Source: Glandiceps talaboti (taxonomy: Eukaryota > Hemichordata > Enteropneusta > Spengelidae). From it: 64,000 nucleotides of DNA. Shown piece after piece: positions 48,432 to 61,054 of the stretch. The translations under genes and the position numbers were made by a program. The stretch spans positions 1 to 64,000 of the forward strand of contig NC_135557.1 of the NCBI RefSeq assembly GCF_964340395.1, given 5' to 3'. Each line of letters opens with the position of its first letter. The stretch's first letter is position 1. The notes beneath the pieces are model-generated. The model saw only the letters and a list, made by a program, of their open reading frames with translations. It was not told the DNA's origin and did not search any database.

Positions 48432-50096
48432 CATCGGTTTAAAACCGATCAAAACTGATCAAAACTGGTCAAAACCTGTCGCAAACCGGTTTAAAACCAG
48501 TGAAAACTGGTCAAAACCTGTGCAAACAGGTCAAACATCTCCAAACCGGTCAAAAACCTATCCAAACCTGTCCAAAATAGGTGCAAACAACTCAAAACCC
48601 GTCAAAACTTGTCCAAACCTGTCCAAACCTGTCCAAACCGGTCGAAACCGGTCGAAAACCTATCGAAACTGGTCCAAAACCAGTGCAAACAAGTCAAAAC
48701 TGATCAAAACCAGTCAACACCGGTTTAAAACCGGTCAAAACTGATCAAAACTGGTCAAAACCTGTCGCAAACCGGTTTAAAACCAGTGAAAACTGGTCAA
48801 AACCTGTGCAAACAGGTCAAACATCTCCAAACCGGTAAAAAAAAACCTATCCAAACCTGTCCAAAATAGGTGCAAACAACTCAAAACCCGTCAAAACCAG
48901 TCAAAACTTGTCCAAACCTGTCCAAACCTGTCCAAACCGGTCCAAACCGGTCGAAAACCTATCGAAACTGGTCCAAAACCAGTGCAAACAAGTCAAACCG
49001 GTCAAAACCGGTCAAAAATAGGTGCAAACAACTCAAAACCCATCAAAACCGATCAAAACTTGTGAAAACCTGTCCAAACCTTTCCAAACCGGTCCAAACC
49101 GGTCGAAAACCAATCCAAACTGGTCTAAAACCAGTACAAACAAGTCAAAACTGATCAAAACCAGTCAACATCGGTTTAAAACCGATCAAAACTTATCAAA
49201 ACTGGTCAAAACCTGTCGCAAACCGGTTTAAAACCAGTGAAAACTGGTCAAAACCTGTGCAAACAGGTCAAACATCTCCAAACCGGTCAAAAACCTATCC
49301 AAACCTGTCCAAAATAGGTGCAAACAACTCAAAACCCGTCAAAACCAGTCAAAACTTGTCCAAACCTGTCCAAACCTGTCCAAACCGGTCCAAACCGGTC
49401 GAAAACCTATCGAAACTGGTCCAAAACCAGTGCAAACAAGTCAAAACTGATCAAAACCAGTCAACACCGGTTTAAAACCGGTCAAAACTGATCAAAACTG
49501 GTCAAAACCTGTCAAAACCGGTTCAAAACCAGTAAACACAGGTTTAAAACCGATCAAAACTGATCAAAACTGGTCAAAACCGGTTTAAAACCAGTGAAAA
49601 CTGGTCAAAACCCGTGCAAACCTGTCAAACCGGTCAAAACCGGTCAAAAATAGGTGCAAACAACTCAAAACCCATCAAAACCGATCAAAACTTGTCCAAA
49701 CCTGTCCAAACCTTTCCAAACCGGTCCAAACCGGTCGAAAACCAATCCAAACTGGTCTAAAACCAGTGCAAACAAGTCAAAACTGATCAAAACCAGACAA
49801 CATCGGTTTAAAACCGATCAAAACTGATCAAAACTGGTCAAAACCTGTCGCAAACCGGTTTAAAACCAGTGAAAACTGGTCAAAACCTGTGCAAACAGGT
49901 CAAACATCTCCAAACCGGTCAAAAACCTATCCAAACCTGTCCAAAATAGGTGCAAACAACTCAAAACCCGTCAAAACCAGTCAAAACTTGTCCAAACCTG
50001 TCCAAACCTGTCCAAACCGGTCCAAACCGGTCGAAAACCTATCGAAACTGGTCCAAAACCAGTGCAAACAAGTCAAAACTGATCAAAACCAGTCAA
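48432..50096. repeat. Mixed 286-451-296-336-296 stretch
   Basis: Junctions are at 48432, 48718, 49169, 49465 and 49801. The 286-bp and 451-bp units form a second tandem step of 737 bp after D island 3, with A9 at 48837-48845. The following 296-B-296 units carry the CCAGTACAAAC (49132) and AAAACTTATC (49191) markers of the 1369-bp repeat, so the two regions have a common source. Confidence 0.85.
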
Positions 50097-51747
50097 CACC
50101 GGTTTAAAACCGGTCAAAACTGATCAAAACTGGTCAAAACCTGTCAAAACCGGTTCAAAACCAGTCAACACAGGTTTAAAACCGATCAAAACTGATCAAA
50201 ACTGGTCAAAACCTGTGCAAACCTGTCAAACCTATCCGAACCTGTCCAAAATAGGTGCAAACAACTCAAAACCCATCAAAACTGATCAAAACCAGTCAAC
50301 ATCGGTTTAAAACCGATCAAAACTGATCAAAACTGGTCAAAACCAGTTCAAAACCTGTCGCAAACCGGTTTAAAACCAGTAAAAACTGGTCAAAACCTGT
50401 GCAAACAGGTCAAACGTCTCCAAACCGGTCAAAAACCTATCCAAAACTGTCCAAAATAGGTGCAAACAACTCAAAACCCGTCAAAACCAGTCAAAACTTG
50501 TCCAAACCTGTCCAAACCTGTCCAAACCGGTCCAAACCGGTCGAAAACCTATCGAAACTGGTCCAAAACCAGTGCAAACAAGTCAAAACTGATCAAAACC
50601 AGTCAACACCGGTTTAAAACCGGTCAAAACTGATCATAACTGGTCAAAACCTGTCAAAACCGGTTCAAAACCAGTCAACACAGGTTTAAAACCGATCAAA
50701 ACTGATCAAAACTGGTCAAAACTTGTGCAAACCTGTCAAACCTATCCGAACCTGTCCAAAATAGGTGCAAACAACTCAAAACCCATCAAAACTGATCAAA
50801 ACCAGTCAACATCGGTTTAAAACCGATCAAAACTGATCAAAACTGGTCAAAACCAGTTCAAAACCTGTCGCAAACCGGTTTAAAACCAGTAAAAACTGGT
50901 CAAAACCTGTGCAAACAGGTCAAACGTCTCCAAACCGGTCAAAAACCTATCCAAAACTGTCCAAAATAGGTGCAAACAACTCAAAACCCGTCAAAACCAG
51001 TCAAAACTTGTCCAAACGTGTCCAAACCTGTCCAAACCGGTCCAAACCGGTCGAAAACCTATCGAAACTGGTCCAAAACCAGTGCAAACAAGTCAAAACT
51101 GATCAAAACCAGTCAACACCGGTTTAAAACCGGTCAAAACTGATCAAAACTGGTCAAAACCTGTCAAAACCGGTTCAAAACCAGTCAACACAGGTTTAAA
51201 ACCGATCAAAACTGATCAAAACTGGTCAAAACCGGTTTAAAACCAGTGAAAACTGGTCAAAACCCGTGCAAACCTGTCAAACCGGTCAAAACCGGTCAAA
51301 AATAGGTGCAAACAACTCAAAACCCATCAAAACCGATCAAAACTTGTCAAAACCTGTCCAAACCTTTCAAACCGGTCCAAACCGGTCGAAAACCCATCCA
51401 AACTGGTCTAAAACCAGTGCAAACAAGTCAAAACTGATCAAAACCAGTCAACATCGGTTTAAAACCGATCAAAACTGATCAAAACTGGTCAAAACCTGTC
51501 GCAAACCGGTTTAAAACCAGTGAAAACTGGTCAAAACCTGTGCAAACAGGTCAAACATCTCCAAACCGGTCAAAAACCTATCCAAACCTGTCCAAAATAG
51601 GTGCAAACAACTCAAAACCCGTCAAAACCAGTCAAAACTTGTCCAAACCTGTCCAAACCTGTCCAAACCGGTCCAAACCGGTCGAAAACCTATCGAAACT
51701 GGTCCAAAACCAGTGCAAACAAGTCAAAACTGATCAAAACCAGTCAA
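50097..51747. repeat. A-A-C stretch (510, 510, 631)
   Basis: Two A units lie directly side by side at 50097 and 50607, which is uncommon because A usually alternates with B or C. A C unit follows at 51117, with CCTGTCGC in place of CCTGTTGC and CCCATCC in place of CCAATCC. Private changes include GATCATAACTGG near 50633 and AAAACTTGTGC near 50719. Confidence 0.85.
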
Positions 51748-54605
51748 CACCGGTTTAAAACCGGTCAAAACTGATCAAAACTGGTCAAAACCTGTCAAAA
51801 CCGGTTCAAAACCAGTCAACACAGGTTTAAAACCGATCAAAACTGATCAAAACTGGTCAAAACCTGTGCAAACCTGTCAAACCTATCCGAACCTGTCCAA
51901 AATAGGTGCAAACAACTCAAAACCCATCAAAACTGATCAAAACCAGTCAACATCGGTTTAAAACCGATCAAAACTGATCAAAACTGGTCAAAACCAGTTG
52001 AAAACCTGTCGCAAACCGGTTTAAAACCAGTAAAAACTGGTCAAAACCTGTGCAAACAGGTCAAACGTCTCCAAACCGGTCAAAAACCTATCCAAAACTG
52101 TCCAAAATAGGTGCAAACAACTCAAAACCCGTCAAAACCAGTCAAAACTTGTCCAAACCTGTCCAAACCTGTCCAAACCGGTCCAAACCGGTCGAAAACC
52201 TATCGAAACTGGTCCAAAACCAGTGCAAACAAGTCAAAACTGATCAAAACCAGTCAACACCGGTTTAAAACCGGTCAAAACTGATCAAAACTGGTCAAAA
52301 CCTGTCAAAACCGGTTCAAAACCAGTCAACACAGGTTTAAAACCGATCAAAATCTGATCAAAACTGGTCAAAACCGGTTTAAAACCAGTGAAAACTGGTC
52401 AAAACCCGTGCAAACCTGTCAAACCGGTCAAAACCGGTCAAAAATAGGTGCAAACAACTCAAAACCCATCAAAACCGATCAAAACTTGTCAAAACCTGTC
52501 CAAACCTTTCAAACCGGTCCAAACCGGTCGAAAACCAATCCAAATTGGTCTAAAACCAGTGCAAACAAGTCAAAACTGATCAAAACAAGTCAACACCGGT
52601 TTAAAACCAATCAAAACTGATCAAAACTGGTCAAAACCTGTCGCAAACCGGTTTAAAACCAGTGAAAACTGGTCAAAACCTGTGCAAACAGGTCAAACGT
52701 CTCCAAACCGGTCAAAAACCTATCCAAAACTGTCCAAAATAGGTGCAAACAACTCAAAACCCGTCAAAACCAGTCAAAACTTGTCCAAACGTGTCCAAAC
52801 CTGTCCAAACCGGTCCAAACCGGTCGAAAACCTATCGAAACTGGTCCAAAACCAGTGCAAACAAGTCAAAACTGATCAAAACCAGTCAACACCGGTTTAA
52901 AACCGGTCAAAACTGATCAAAACTGGTCAAAACCTGTCAAAACCGGTTCAAAACCAGTCAACACAGGTTTAAAACCGATCAAAACTGATCAAAACTGGTC
53001 AAAACCTGTCGCAAACCGAATTAAAACCAGTGAAAACTGGTCAAAACCTGTGCAAACAGGTCAAACATCTCCAAACCGGTAAAAAAAAACCTATCCAAAC
53101 CTGTCCAAAATAGGTGCAAACAACTCAAAACCCGTCAAAACCAGTCAAAACTTGTCCAAACCTGTCCAAACCTGTCCGAACCGGTCCAAACCAGTAGAAA
53201 ACCTATCGAAACTGGTCCACAACCAGTGCAAACAAGTCAAAACTGATCAAAACCAGTCAACACCGGTTTAAAACCGGTCAAAACTGATCAAAACTGGTCA
53301 AAACCTGTCAAAACCGGTTCAAAACCAGTCAACACAGCTTTAAAACCGATCAAAACTGATCAAAACTGGTCAAAACCTGTGCAAACCTGTCAAACCGGTC
53401 CAAACCGGTCAAAAATAGGTGCAAACAACTCAAAACCCATCAAAACTGATCAAAACCAGTCAACATCGGTTTAAAACCGATCAAAACTGATCAAAACTGG
53501 TCAAAACCTGTCGCAAACCGGTTTAAAACCAGTGAAAACTGGTCAAAACCTGTGCAAACAGGTCAAACATCTCCAAACCGGTCAAAAACCTATCCAAACC
53601 TGTCCAAAATAGGTGCAAACAACTCAAAACCAGTCAAAACCAGTCAAAACTTGTCCAAACCTGTCCAAACCTGTCCAAACCGGTCCAAACCGGTCGAAAA
53701 CCTATCGAAACTGGTCCAAAACCAGTGCAAACAAGTCAAAACTGATCAAAACCAGTCAACACCGGTTTAAAACCGGTCAAAACTGATCAAAACTGGTCAA
53801 AACCTGTCAAAACCGGTTCAAAACCAGTCAACACAGGTTTAAAACCGATCAAAACTGATCAAAACTGGTCAAAACCTGTGCAAACCTGTCAAACCTATCC
53901 GAACCTGTCCAAAATAGGTGCAAACAACTCAAAACCCATCAAAACTGATCAAAACCAGTCAACATCGGTTTAAAACCGATCAAAACTGATCAAAACTGGT
54001 CAAAACCAGTTCAAAACCTGTCGCAAACCGGTTTAAAACCAGTAAAAACTGGTCAAAACCTGTGCAAACAGGTCAAACGTCTCCAAACCGGTCAAAAACC
54101 TATCCAAAACTGTCCAAAATAGGTGCAAACAACTCAAAACCCGTCAAAACCAGTCAAAACTTGTCCAAACCTGTCCAAACCTGTCCAAACCGGTCCAAAC
54201 CGGTCGAAAACCTATCGAAACTGGTCCAAAACCAGTGCAAACAAGTCAAAACTGATCAAAACCAGTCAACACCGGTTTAAAACCGGTCAAAACTGATCAA
54301 AACTGGTCAAAACCTGTCAAAACCGGTTCAAAACCAGTCAAAATAGGTTTAAAACCGATCAAAACTGATCAAAACTGGTCAAAACCGGTTTAAAACCAGT
54401 GAAAACTGGTCAAAACCCGTGCAAACCTGTCAAACCGGTCAAAACCGGTCAAAAATAGGTGCAAACAACTCAAAACCCATCAAAACCGATCAAAACTTGT
54501 CAAAACCTGTCCAAACCTTTCCAAACCGGTCCAAACCGGTCGAAAACCAATCCAAACTGGTCTAAAACCAGTGCAAACAAGTCAAAACTGATCAAAACCA
54601 GTCAA
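51748..54605. repeat. Segment duplicated 9307 bp away, copy 1
   Basis: Unit sizes are 510 (51748), 336 (52258), 296 (52594), 371 (52890), 499 (53261), 510 (53760) and 336 (54270). The same order and sizes return from 61055. Rare shared markers are an inserted T in AAAATCTGATC near 52351, AAATTGGTCT near 52541, AAAACAAGTCAAC near 52583 and AAAACCAATC near 52604. The 371-bp unit is D type, with CCGAATTAAAACC, A9 (53081-53089) and CCACAACC. Confidence 0.88.
52890..53260. repeat. D-type 371-bp unit
   Basis: It opens like an A unit through CACAGGTTTAAAACCGATC, then jumps to the CCTGTCGC-AAACCGAATTAAAACC sequence of D island 1, followed by poly-A9, CCTGTCCGAACC and CCACAACC. This copy has CCAGTAGAAAACC near 53190, where the copy at 62197 has CCGGTCGAAAACC. 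It sits directly before an A-prime unit, as the 672-bp D unit does at 35223. Confidence 0.84.
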
Positions 54606-57600
54606 CACCGGTTTAAAACCGGTCAAAACTGATCAAAACTGGTCAAAACCTGTCAAAACCGGTTCAAAACCAGTCAACACAGGTTTAAAACCGATCAAAA
54701 CTGATCAAAACTGGTCAAAACCTGTGCAAACCTGTCAAACCTATCCGAACCTGTCCAAAATAGGTGCAAACAACTCAAAACCCATCAAAACTGATCAAAA
54801 CCAGTCAACATCGGTTTAAAACCGATCAAAACTGATCAAAACTGGTCAAAACCAGTTCAAAACCTGTCGCAAACCGGTTTAAAACCAGTAAAAACTGGTC
54901 AAAACCTGTGCAAACAGGTCAAACGTCTCCAAACCGGTCAAAAACCTATCCAAAACTGTCCAAAATAGGTGCAAACAACTCAAAACCCGTCAAAACCAGT
55001 CAAAACTTGTCCAAACCTGTCCAAACCTGTCCAAACCGGTCCAAACCGGTCGAAAACCTATCGAAACTGGTCCAAAACCAGTGCAAACAAGTCAAAACTG
55101 ATCAAAACCAGTCAACACCGGTTTAAAACCGGTCAAAACTGATCAAAACTGGTCAAAACCTGTCAAAACCGGTTCAAAACCAGTCAAAATAGGTTTAAAA
55201 CCGATCAAAACTGATCAAAACTGGTCAAAACCGGTTTAAAACCAGTGAAAACTGGTCAAAACCCGTGCAAACCTGTCAAACCGGTCAAAACCGGTCAAAA
55301 ATAGGTGCAAACAACTCAAAACCCATCAAAACCGATCAAAACTTGTCAAAACCTGTCCAAACCTTTCAAACCGGTCCAAACCGGTCGAAAACCAATCCAA
55401 ACTGGTCTAAAACCAGTGCAAACAAGTCAAAACTGATCAAAACCAGTCAACATCGGTTTAAAACCGATCAAAACTGATCAAAACTGGTCAAAACCTGTTG
55501 CAAACCGGTTTAAAACCAGTGAAAACTGGTCAAAACCTGTGCAAACAGGTCAAACATCTCCAAACCGGTCAAAAACCTATCCAAACCTGTCCAAAATAGG
55601 TGCAAACAACTCAAAACCCGTCAAAACCAGTCAAAACTTGTCCAAACCTGTCCAAACCTGTCCAAACCGGTCCAAACCGGTCGAAAACCTATCGAAACTG
55701 GTCCAAAACCAGTGCAAACAAGTCAAAACTGATCAAAACCAGTCAACACCGGTTTAAAACCGGTCAAAACTGATCAAAACTGGTCAAAACCTGTCAAAAC
55801 CGGTTCAAAACCAGTCAAAATAGGTTTAAAACCGATCAAAACTGATCAAAACTGGTCAAAACCGGTTTAAAACCAGTGAAAACTGGTCAAAACCCGTGCA
55901 AACCTGTCAAACCGGTCAAAACCGGTCAAAAATAGGTGCAAACAACTCAAAACCCATCAAAACCGATCAAAACTTGTCAAAACCTGTCCAAACCTTTCCA
56001 AACCGGTCCAAACAGGTCGAAAACCTATCGAAACTGGTCCAAAACCAGTGCAAACAAGTCAAAACTGATCAAAACCAGTCAACACCGGTTTAAAACCGGT
56101 CAAAACTGATCAAAACTGGTCAAAACCTGTCAAAACCGGTTCAAAACCAGTCAAAATAGGTTTAAAACCGATCAAAACTGATCAAAACTGGTCAAAACCG
56201 GTTTAAAACCAGTGAAAACTGGTCAAAACCCGTGCAAACCTGTCAAACCGGTCAAAACCGGTCAAAAATAGGTGCAAACAACTCAAAACCCATCAAAACC
56301 GATCAAAACTTATCAAAACCTGTCCAAACCTTTCCAAACCGGTCCAAACCGGTCGAAAACCAATCCAAACTGGTCTAAAACCAGTGCAAACAAGTCAAAA
56401 CTGATCAAAACCAGTCAACACCGGTTTAAAACCGGTCAAAACTGATCAAAACTGGTCAAAACCTGTCAAAACCGGTTCAAAACCAGTCAACACAGGTTTA
56501 AAACCGATCAAAACTGATCAAAACTGGTCAAAACCTGTGCAAACCTGTCAAACCTATCCGAACCTGTCCAAAATAGGTGCAAACAACTCAAAACCCATCA
56601 AAACTGATCAAAACCAGTCAACATCGGTTTAAAACCGATCAAAACTGATCAAAACTGGTCAAAACCAGTTCAAAACCTGTCGCAAACCGGTTTAAAACCA
56701 ATAAAAACTGGTCAAAACCTGTGCAAACAGGTCAAACGTCTCCAAACCGGTCAAAAACCTATCCAAAACTGTCCAAAATAGGTGCAAACAACTCAAAACC
56801 CGTCAAAACCAGTCAAAACTTGTCCAAACCTGTCCAAACCTGTCCAAACCGGTCCAAACCGGTCGAAAACATATCGAAACTGGTCCAAAACCAGTGCAAA
56901 CAAGTCAAAACTGATCAAAACCAGTCAACACCGGTTTAAAACCGGTCAAAACTGATCAAAACTGGTCAAAACCTGTCAAAACCGGTTCAAAACCAGTCAA
57001 CACAGGTTTAAAACCGATCAAAACTGATCAAAACTGGTCAAAACCGGTTTAAAACCAGTGAAAACTGGTCAAAACCCGTGCAAACCTGTCAAACCGGTCA
57101 AAACCGGTCAAAAATAGGTGCAAACAACTCAAAACCCATCAAAACCGATCAAAACTTGTCAAAACCTGTCCAAACCTTTCAAACCGGTCCAAACCGGTCG
57201 AAAACCAATCCAAACTGGTCTAAAACCAGTGCAAACAAGTCAAAACTGATCAAAACCAGTCAACATCGGTTTAAAACCGATCAAAACTGATCAAAACTGG
57301 TCAAAACCTGTTGCAAACCGGTTTAAAACCAGTGAAAACTGGTCAAAACCTGTGCAAACAGGTCAAACATCTCCAAACCGGTCAAAAACCTATCCAAACC
57401 TGTCCAAAATAGGTGCAAACAACTCAAAACCCGTCAAAACCAGTCAAAACTTGTCCAAACCTGTCCAAACCTGTCCAAACCGGTCCAAACCGGTCGAAAA
57501 CCTATCGAAACTGGTCCAAAACCAGTGCAAACAAGTCAAAACTGATCAAAACCAATCAACATCGGTTTAAAACCGGTCAAAACTGATCAAAACTGGTCAA

Positions 57601-58191
57601 AACCTGTCAAAACCGGTTCAAAACCAGTCAAAATAGGTTTAAAACCGATCAAAACTGATCAAAACTGGTCAAAACCGGTTTAAAACCAGTGAAAACTGGT
57701 CAAAACCCGTGCAAACCTGTCAAACCGGTCAAAACCGGTCAAAAATAGGTGCAAACAACTCAAAACCCATCAAAACCGATCAAAACTTGTCAAAACCTGT
57801 CCAAACCTTTCCAAACCGGTCCAAACCGGTCGAAAACCAATCCAAACTGGTCTAAAACCAGTGCAAACAAGTCAAAACTGATCAAAACCAGTCAACATCG
57901 GTTTAAAACCGATCAAAACTGATCAAAACTGGTCAAAACCTGTCGCAAACCGGTTTAAAACCAGTGAAAACTGGTCAAAACCTGTGCAAACAGGTCAAAC
58001 ATCTCCAAACCGGTCAAAAACCTATCCAAACCTGTCCAAAATAGGTGCAAACAACTCAAAACCCGTCAAAACCAGTCAAAACTTGTCCAAACCTGTCCAA
58101 ACCTGTCCAAACCGGTCCAAACCGGTCGAAAACCTATCGAAACTGGTCCAAAACCAGTGCAAACAAGTCAAAACTGATCAAAACCAGTCAA
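54606..58191. repeat. A-C-B-B-A-C-B-296 stretch
   Basis: Unit sizes are 510 (54606), 631 (55116), 336 (55747), 336 (56083), 510 (56419), 631 (56929), 336 (57560) and 296 (57896). The C-B-B-A part restates 28423-30235 and the A-C-B-296 part restates the 1773-bp module. Private substitutions include AAACAGGTCG near 56013, CCAATAAAAACTGG near 56698 and AACATATCG near 56870. No length change was noticed. Confidence 0.86.
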
Positions 58192-59397
58192 CACCGGTTT
58201 AAAACCGGACAAAACTGATCAAAACTGGTCAAAACCTGTCAAAACCGGTTCAAAACCAGTCAACACAGGTTTAAAACCGATCAAAACTGATCAAAACTGG
58301 TCAAAACCTGTGCAAACCTGTCAAACCGGTCCAAACCAGTCAAAAATAGGTGCAAACAACTCAAAACCCGTCAAAACCGATTAAAACTTGTCAAAACATG
58401 TCCAAACCTTTCCAAACCGGTCCAAACCAGTAGAAAACCCATCCAAACTGGTCTAAAACCAGTGCAAACAAGTCAAAACTGATCAAAACCAGTAAACACC
58501 GGTTTAAAACCGATCAAAACTGATCAAAACTGGTCAAAACCTGTCGCAAACCGTTTTAAAACCAGTAAAAACTGGTCAAAACCTGTGTAAACAGGTCAAA
58601 CGTCTCCAAACCGGTCAAAAACCTATCCAAAACTGTCCAAAATAGGTGCAAACAACTCAAAACCGGTTCAAAACCAGTCAACACAGGTTTAAAACCGATC
58701 AAAACTGGTCAAAATCTGTCGCAAACAGGTTTAAAACTAGTGAAAACTGGTCAACACCTGTGCAAACCTGTCAAACCGGTCCAAACCGGTCAAAAATAGG
58801 TGCAAACAACTCAAAACCCGTCAAAACAGAACAATACTAGTCAAAACATGTCCAAACCTTTCCAAACCGGTCCAAACCAGTCGAAAACCCATCCAAACTG
58901 GTCTGAAACCAGTGCAAACAAGTCAAAACAGATCAAAACCAGTCAACACCGGTTTAAAACCGATCAAAACTGATCAAAACTGGTCAAAACCTGTCGCAAA
59001 CCGGTTTAAAACTAGTGAAAACTGGTCAAAACCTGTGCAAACAGGTCAAACATCTCCAAACCGGTAAAAAAAAACCTATCCAAACCTGTCCAAAATAGGT
59101 GCAAACAACTCAAAACCCGTCAAAACCAGTCAAAACTTGTCCAAACCTGTCCAAACCTGTCCAAACCGGTCCAAACCGGTCGAAAACCTATCGAAACTGG
59201 TCCAAAACCAGTGCAAACAAGTCAAACCGGTCAAAACCGGTCAAAAATAGGTGCAAACAACTCAAAACCCATCAAAACCGATCAAAACTTGTCAAAACCT
59301 GTCCAAACCTTTCCAAACCGGTCCAAACCGGTCGAAAACCAATCCAAACTGGTCTAAAACCAGTACAAACAAGTCAAAACTGATCAAAACCAGTCAA
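58192..59397. repeat. D island 4: 305-450-451 module
   Basis: Junctions at 58192, 58497 and 58947 give unit sizes identical to D islands 2 and 3; the spacing from island 3 is 10,966 bp. A9 lies at 59066-59074 and AATACTAGTC near 58832. Private changes are CCGGACAAAAC near 58205, CCTGTGTAAACAGG near 58586 and AAAACTAGTG near 59009. Confidence 0.87.
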
Positions 59398-59999
59398 CAT
59401 CGGTTTAAAACCGATCAAAACTGATCAAAACTGGTCAAAACCTGTCGCAAACCGGTTTAAAACCAGTGAAAACTGGTCAAAACCTGTGCAAACAGGTCAA
59501 ACATCTCCAAACCGGTCAAAAACCTATCCAAACCTGTCCAAAATAGGTGCAAACAACTCAAAACCCGTCAAAACCAGTCAAAACTTGTCCAAACCTGTCC
59601 AAACCTGTCCAAACCGGTCCAAACCGGTCGAAAACCTATCGAAACTGGTCCAAAACCAGTGCAAACAAGTCAAAACTGATCAAAACCAGTCAACACCGGT
59701 TTAAAACCGGTCAAAACTGATCAAAACTGGTCAAAACCTGTCAAAACCGGTTCAAAACCAGTCAACACAGGTTTAAAACCGATCAAAACTGAACAAAACT
59801 GGTCAAAACCTGTGCAAACCTGTCAAACCTATCCGAACCTGTCCAAAATAGGTGCAAACAACTCAAAACCCGTCAAAACCAGTCAAAACTTGTCCAAACC
59901 TGTCCAAACCTGTCCAAACCGGTCCAAACCGGTCGAAAACCTATCGAAACTGGTCCAAAAAATAGTGCAAACAAGTCAAAACTGATCAAAACCAGTCAA
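59398..59999. repeat. 296-bp unit and 306-bp chimera
   Basis: The 296-bp unit (59398) is regular. The 306-bp unit (59694) starts as A through CCTATCCGAACC and the first ATAGG box, then switches to the A-prime-like tail with CCAAAAAATAGTGC near 59953. That tail matches the chimera at 43933. A private CTGAACAAAAC change lies near 59789. Confidence 0.8.
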
Positions 60000-61054
60000 C
60001 ACCGGTTTAAAACCGGACAAAACTGATCAAAACTGGTCAAAACCTTTCAAAACCGGTTCAAAACCAGTCAACACAGGTTTAAAACCGATCAAAACTGATC
60101 AAAACTGGTCAAAACCTGTGCAAACCTGTCAAACCGGTCCAAACCAGTCAAAAATAGGTGCAAACAACTCAAAACCCGTCAAAACCGATTAAAACTTGTC
60201 AAAACATGTCCAAACCTTTCCAAACCGGTCCAAACCAGTAGAAAACCCATCCAAACTGGTCTAAAACCAGTGCAAACAAGTCAAAACTGATCAAAACCAG
60301 TCAACACCGGTTTAAAACCGATCAAAACTGATCAAAACTGGTCAAAACCTGTCGCAAACCGGTTTAAAACCAGTAAAAACTGGTCAAAACCTGTGCAAAC
60401 AGGTCAAACGTCTCCAAACCGGTCAAAAACCTATCCAAAACTGTCCAAAATAGGTGCAAACAACTCAAAAACCGGTTCAAAACCAGTCAACACAGGTTTA
60501 AAACCGATCAAAACTGGTCAAAATCTGTCGCAAACCGGTTTAAAACTAGTGAAAACTGGTCAACACCTGTGCAAACCTGTCAAACCGGTCCAAACCGGTC
60601 AAAAATAGGTGCAAACAACTCAAAACCCGTCAAAACCGAACTATACTAGTCAAAACATGTCCAAACCTTTCCAAACCGGTCCAAACCAGTCGAAAACCCA
60701 TCCAAACTGGTCTGAAACCAGTGCAAACAAGTCAAAACAGATCAAAACCAGTCAACACCGGTTTAAAACCTATCAAAACTGATCAAAACTGGTCAAAACC
60801 TGTCGCAAACCGGTTTAAAACCAGTGAAAACTGGTCAAAACCTGTGCAAACAGGTCAAACATCTCCAAACCGGTAAAAAAAAACCTATCCAAACCTGTCC
60901 AAAATAGGTGCAAACAACTCAAAACCCGTCAAAACCAGTCAAAACTTGTCCAAACCTGTCCAAACCTGTCCAAACCGGTCCAAACCGGTCGAAAACCTAT
61001 CGAAACTGGTCCAAAACCAGTGCAAACAAGTCAAAACTGATCAAAACCAGTCAA
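60000..61054. repeat. D island 5: altered 305-451-299 module
   Basis: Junctions are at 60000, 60305 and 60756. The 451-bp middle unit matches the 450-bp unit of the other islands with one extra A near 60470, and reads GAACTATACTAGTC where the others have GAACAATACTAGTC. The last unit is 299 bp: a 296-bp unit in which CAAAAA is replaced by A9 (60875-60883), adding 3 bp. Only the poly-A marker of the 451-bp D unit is kept there. Confidence 0.85.
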
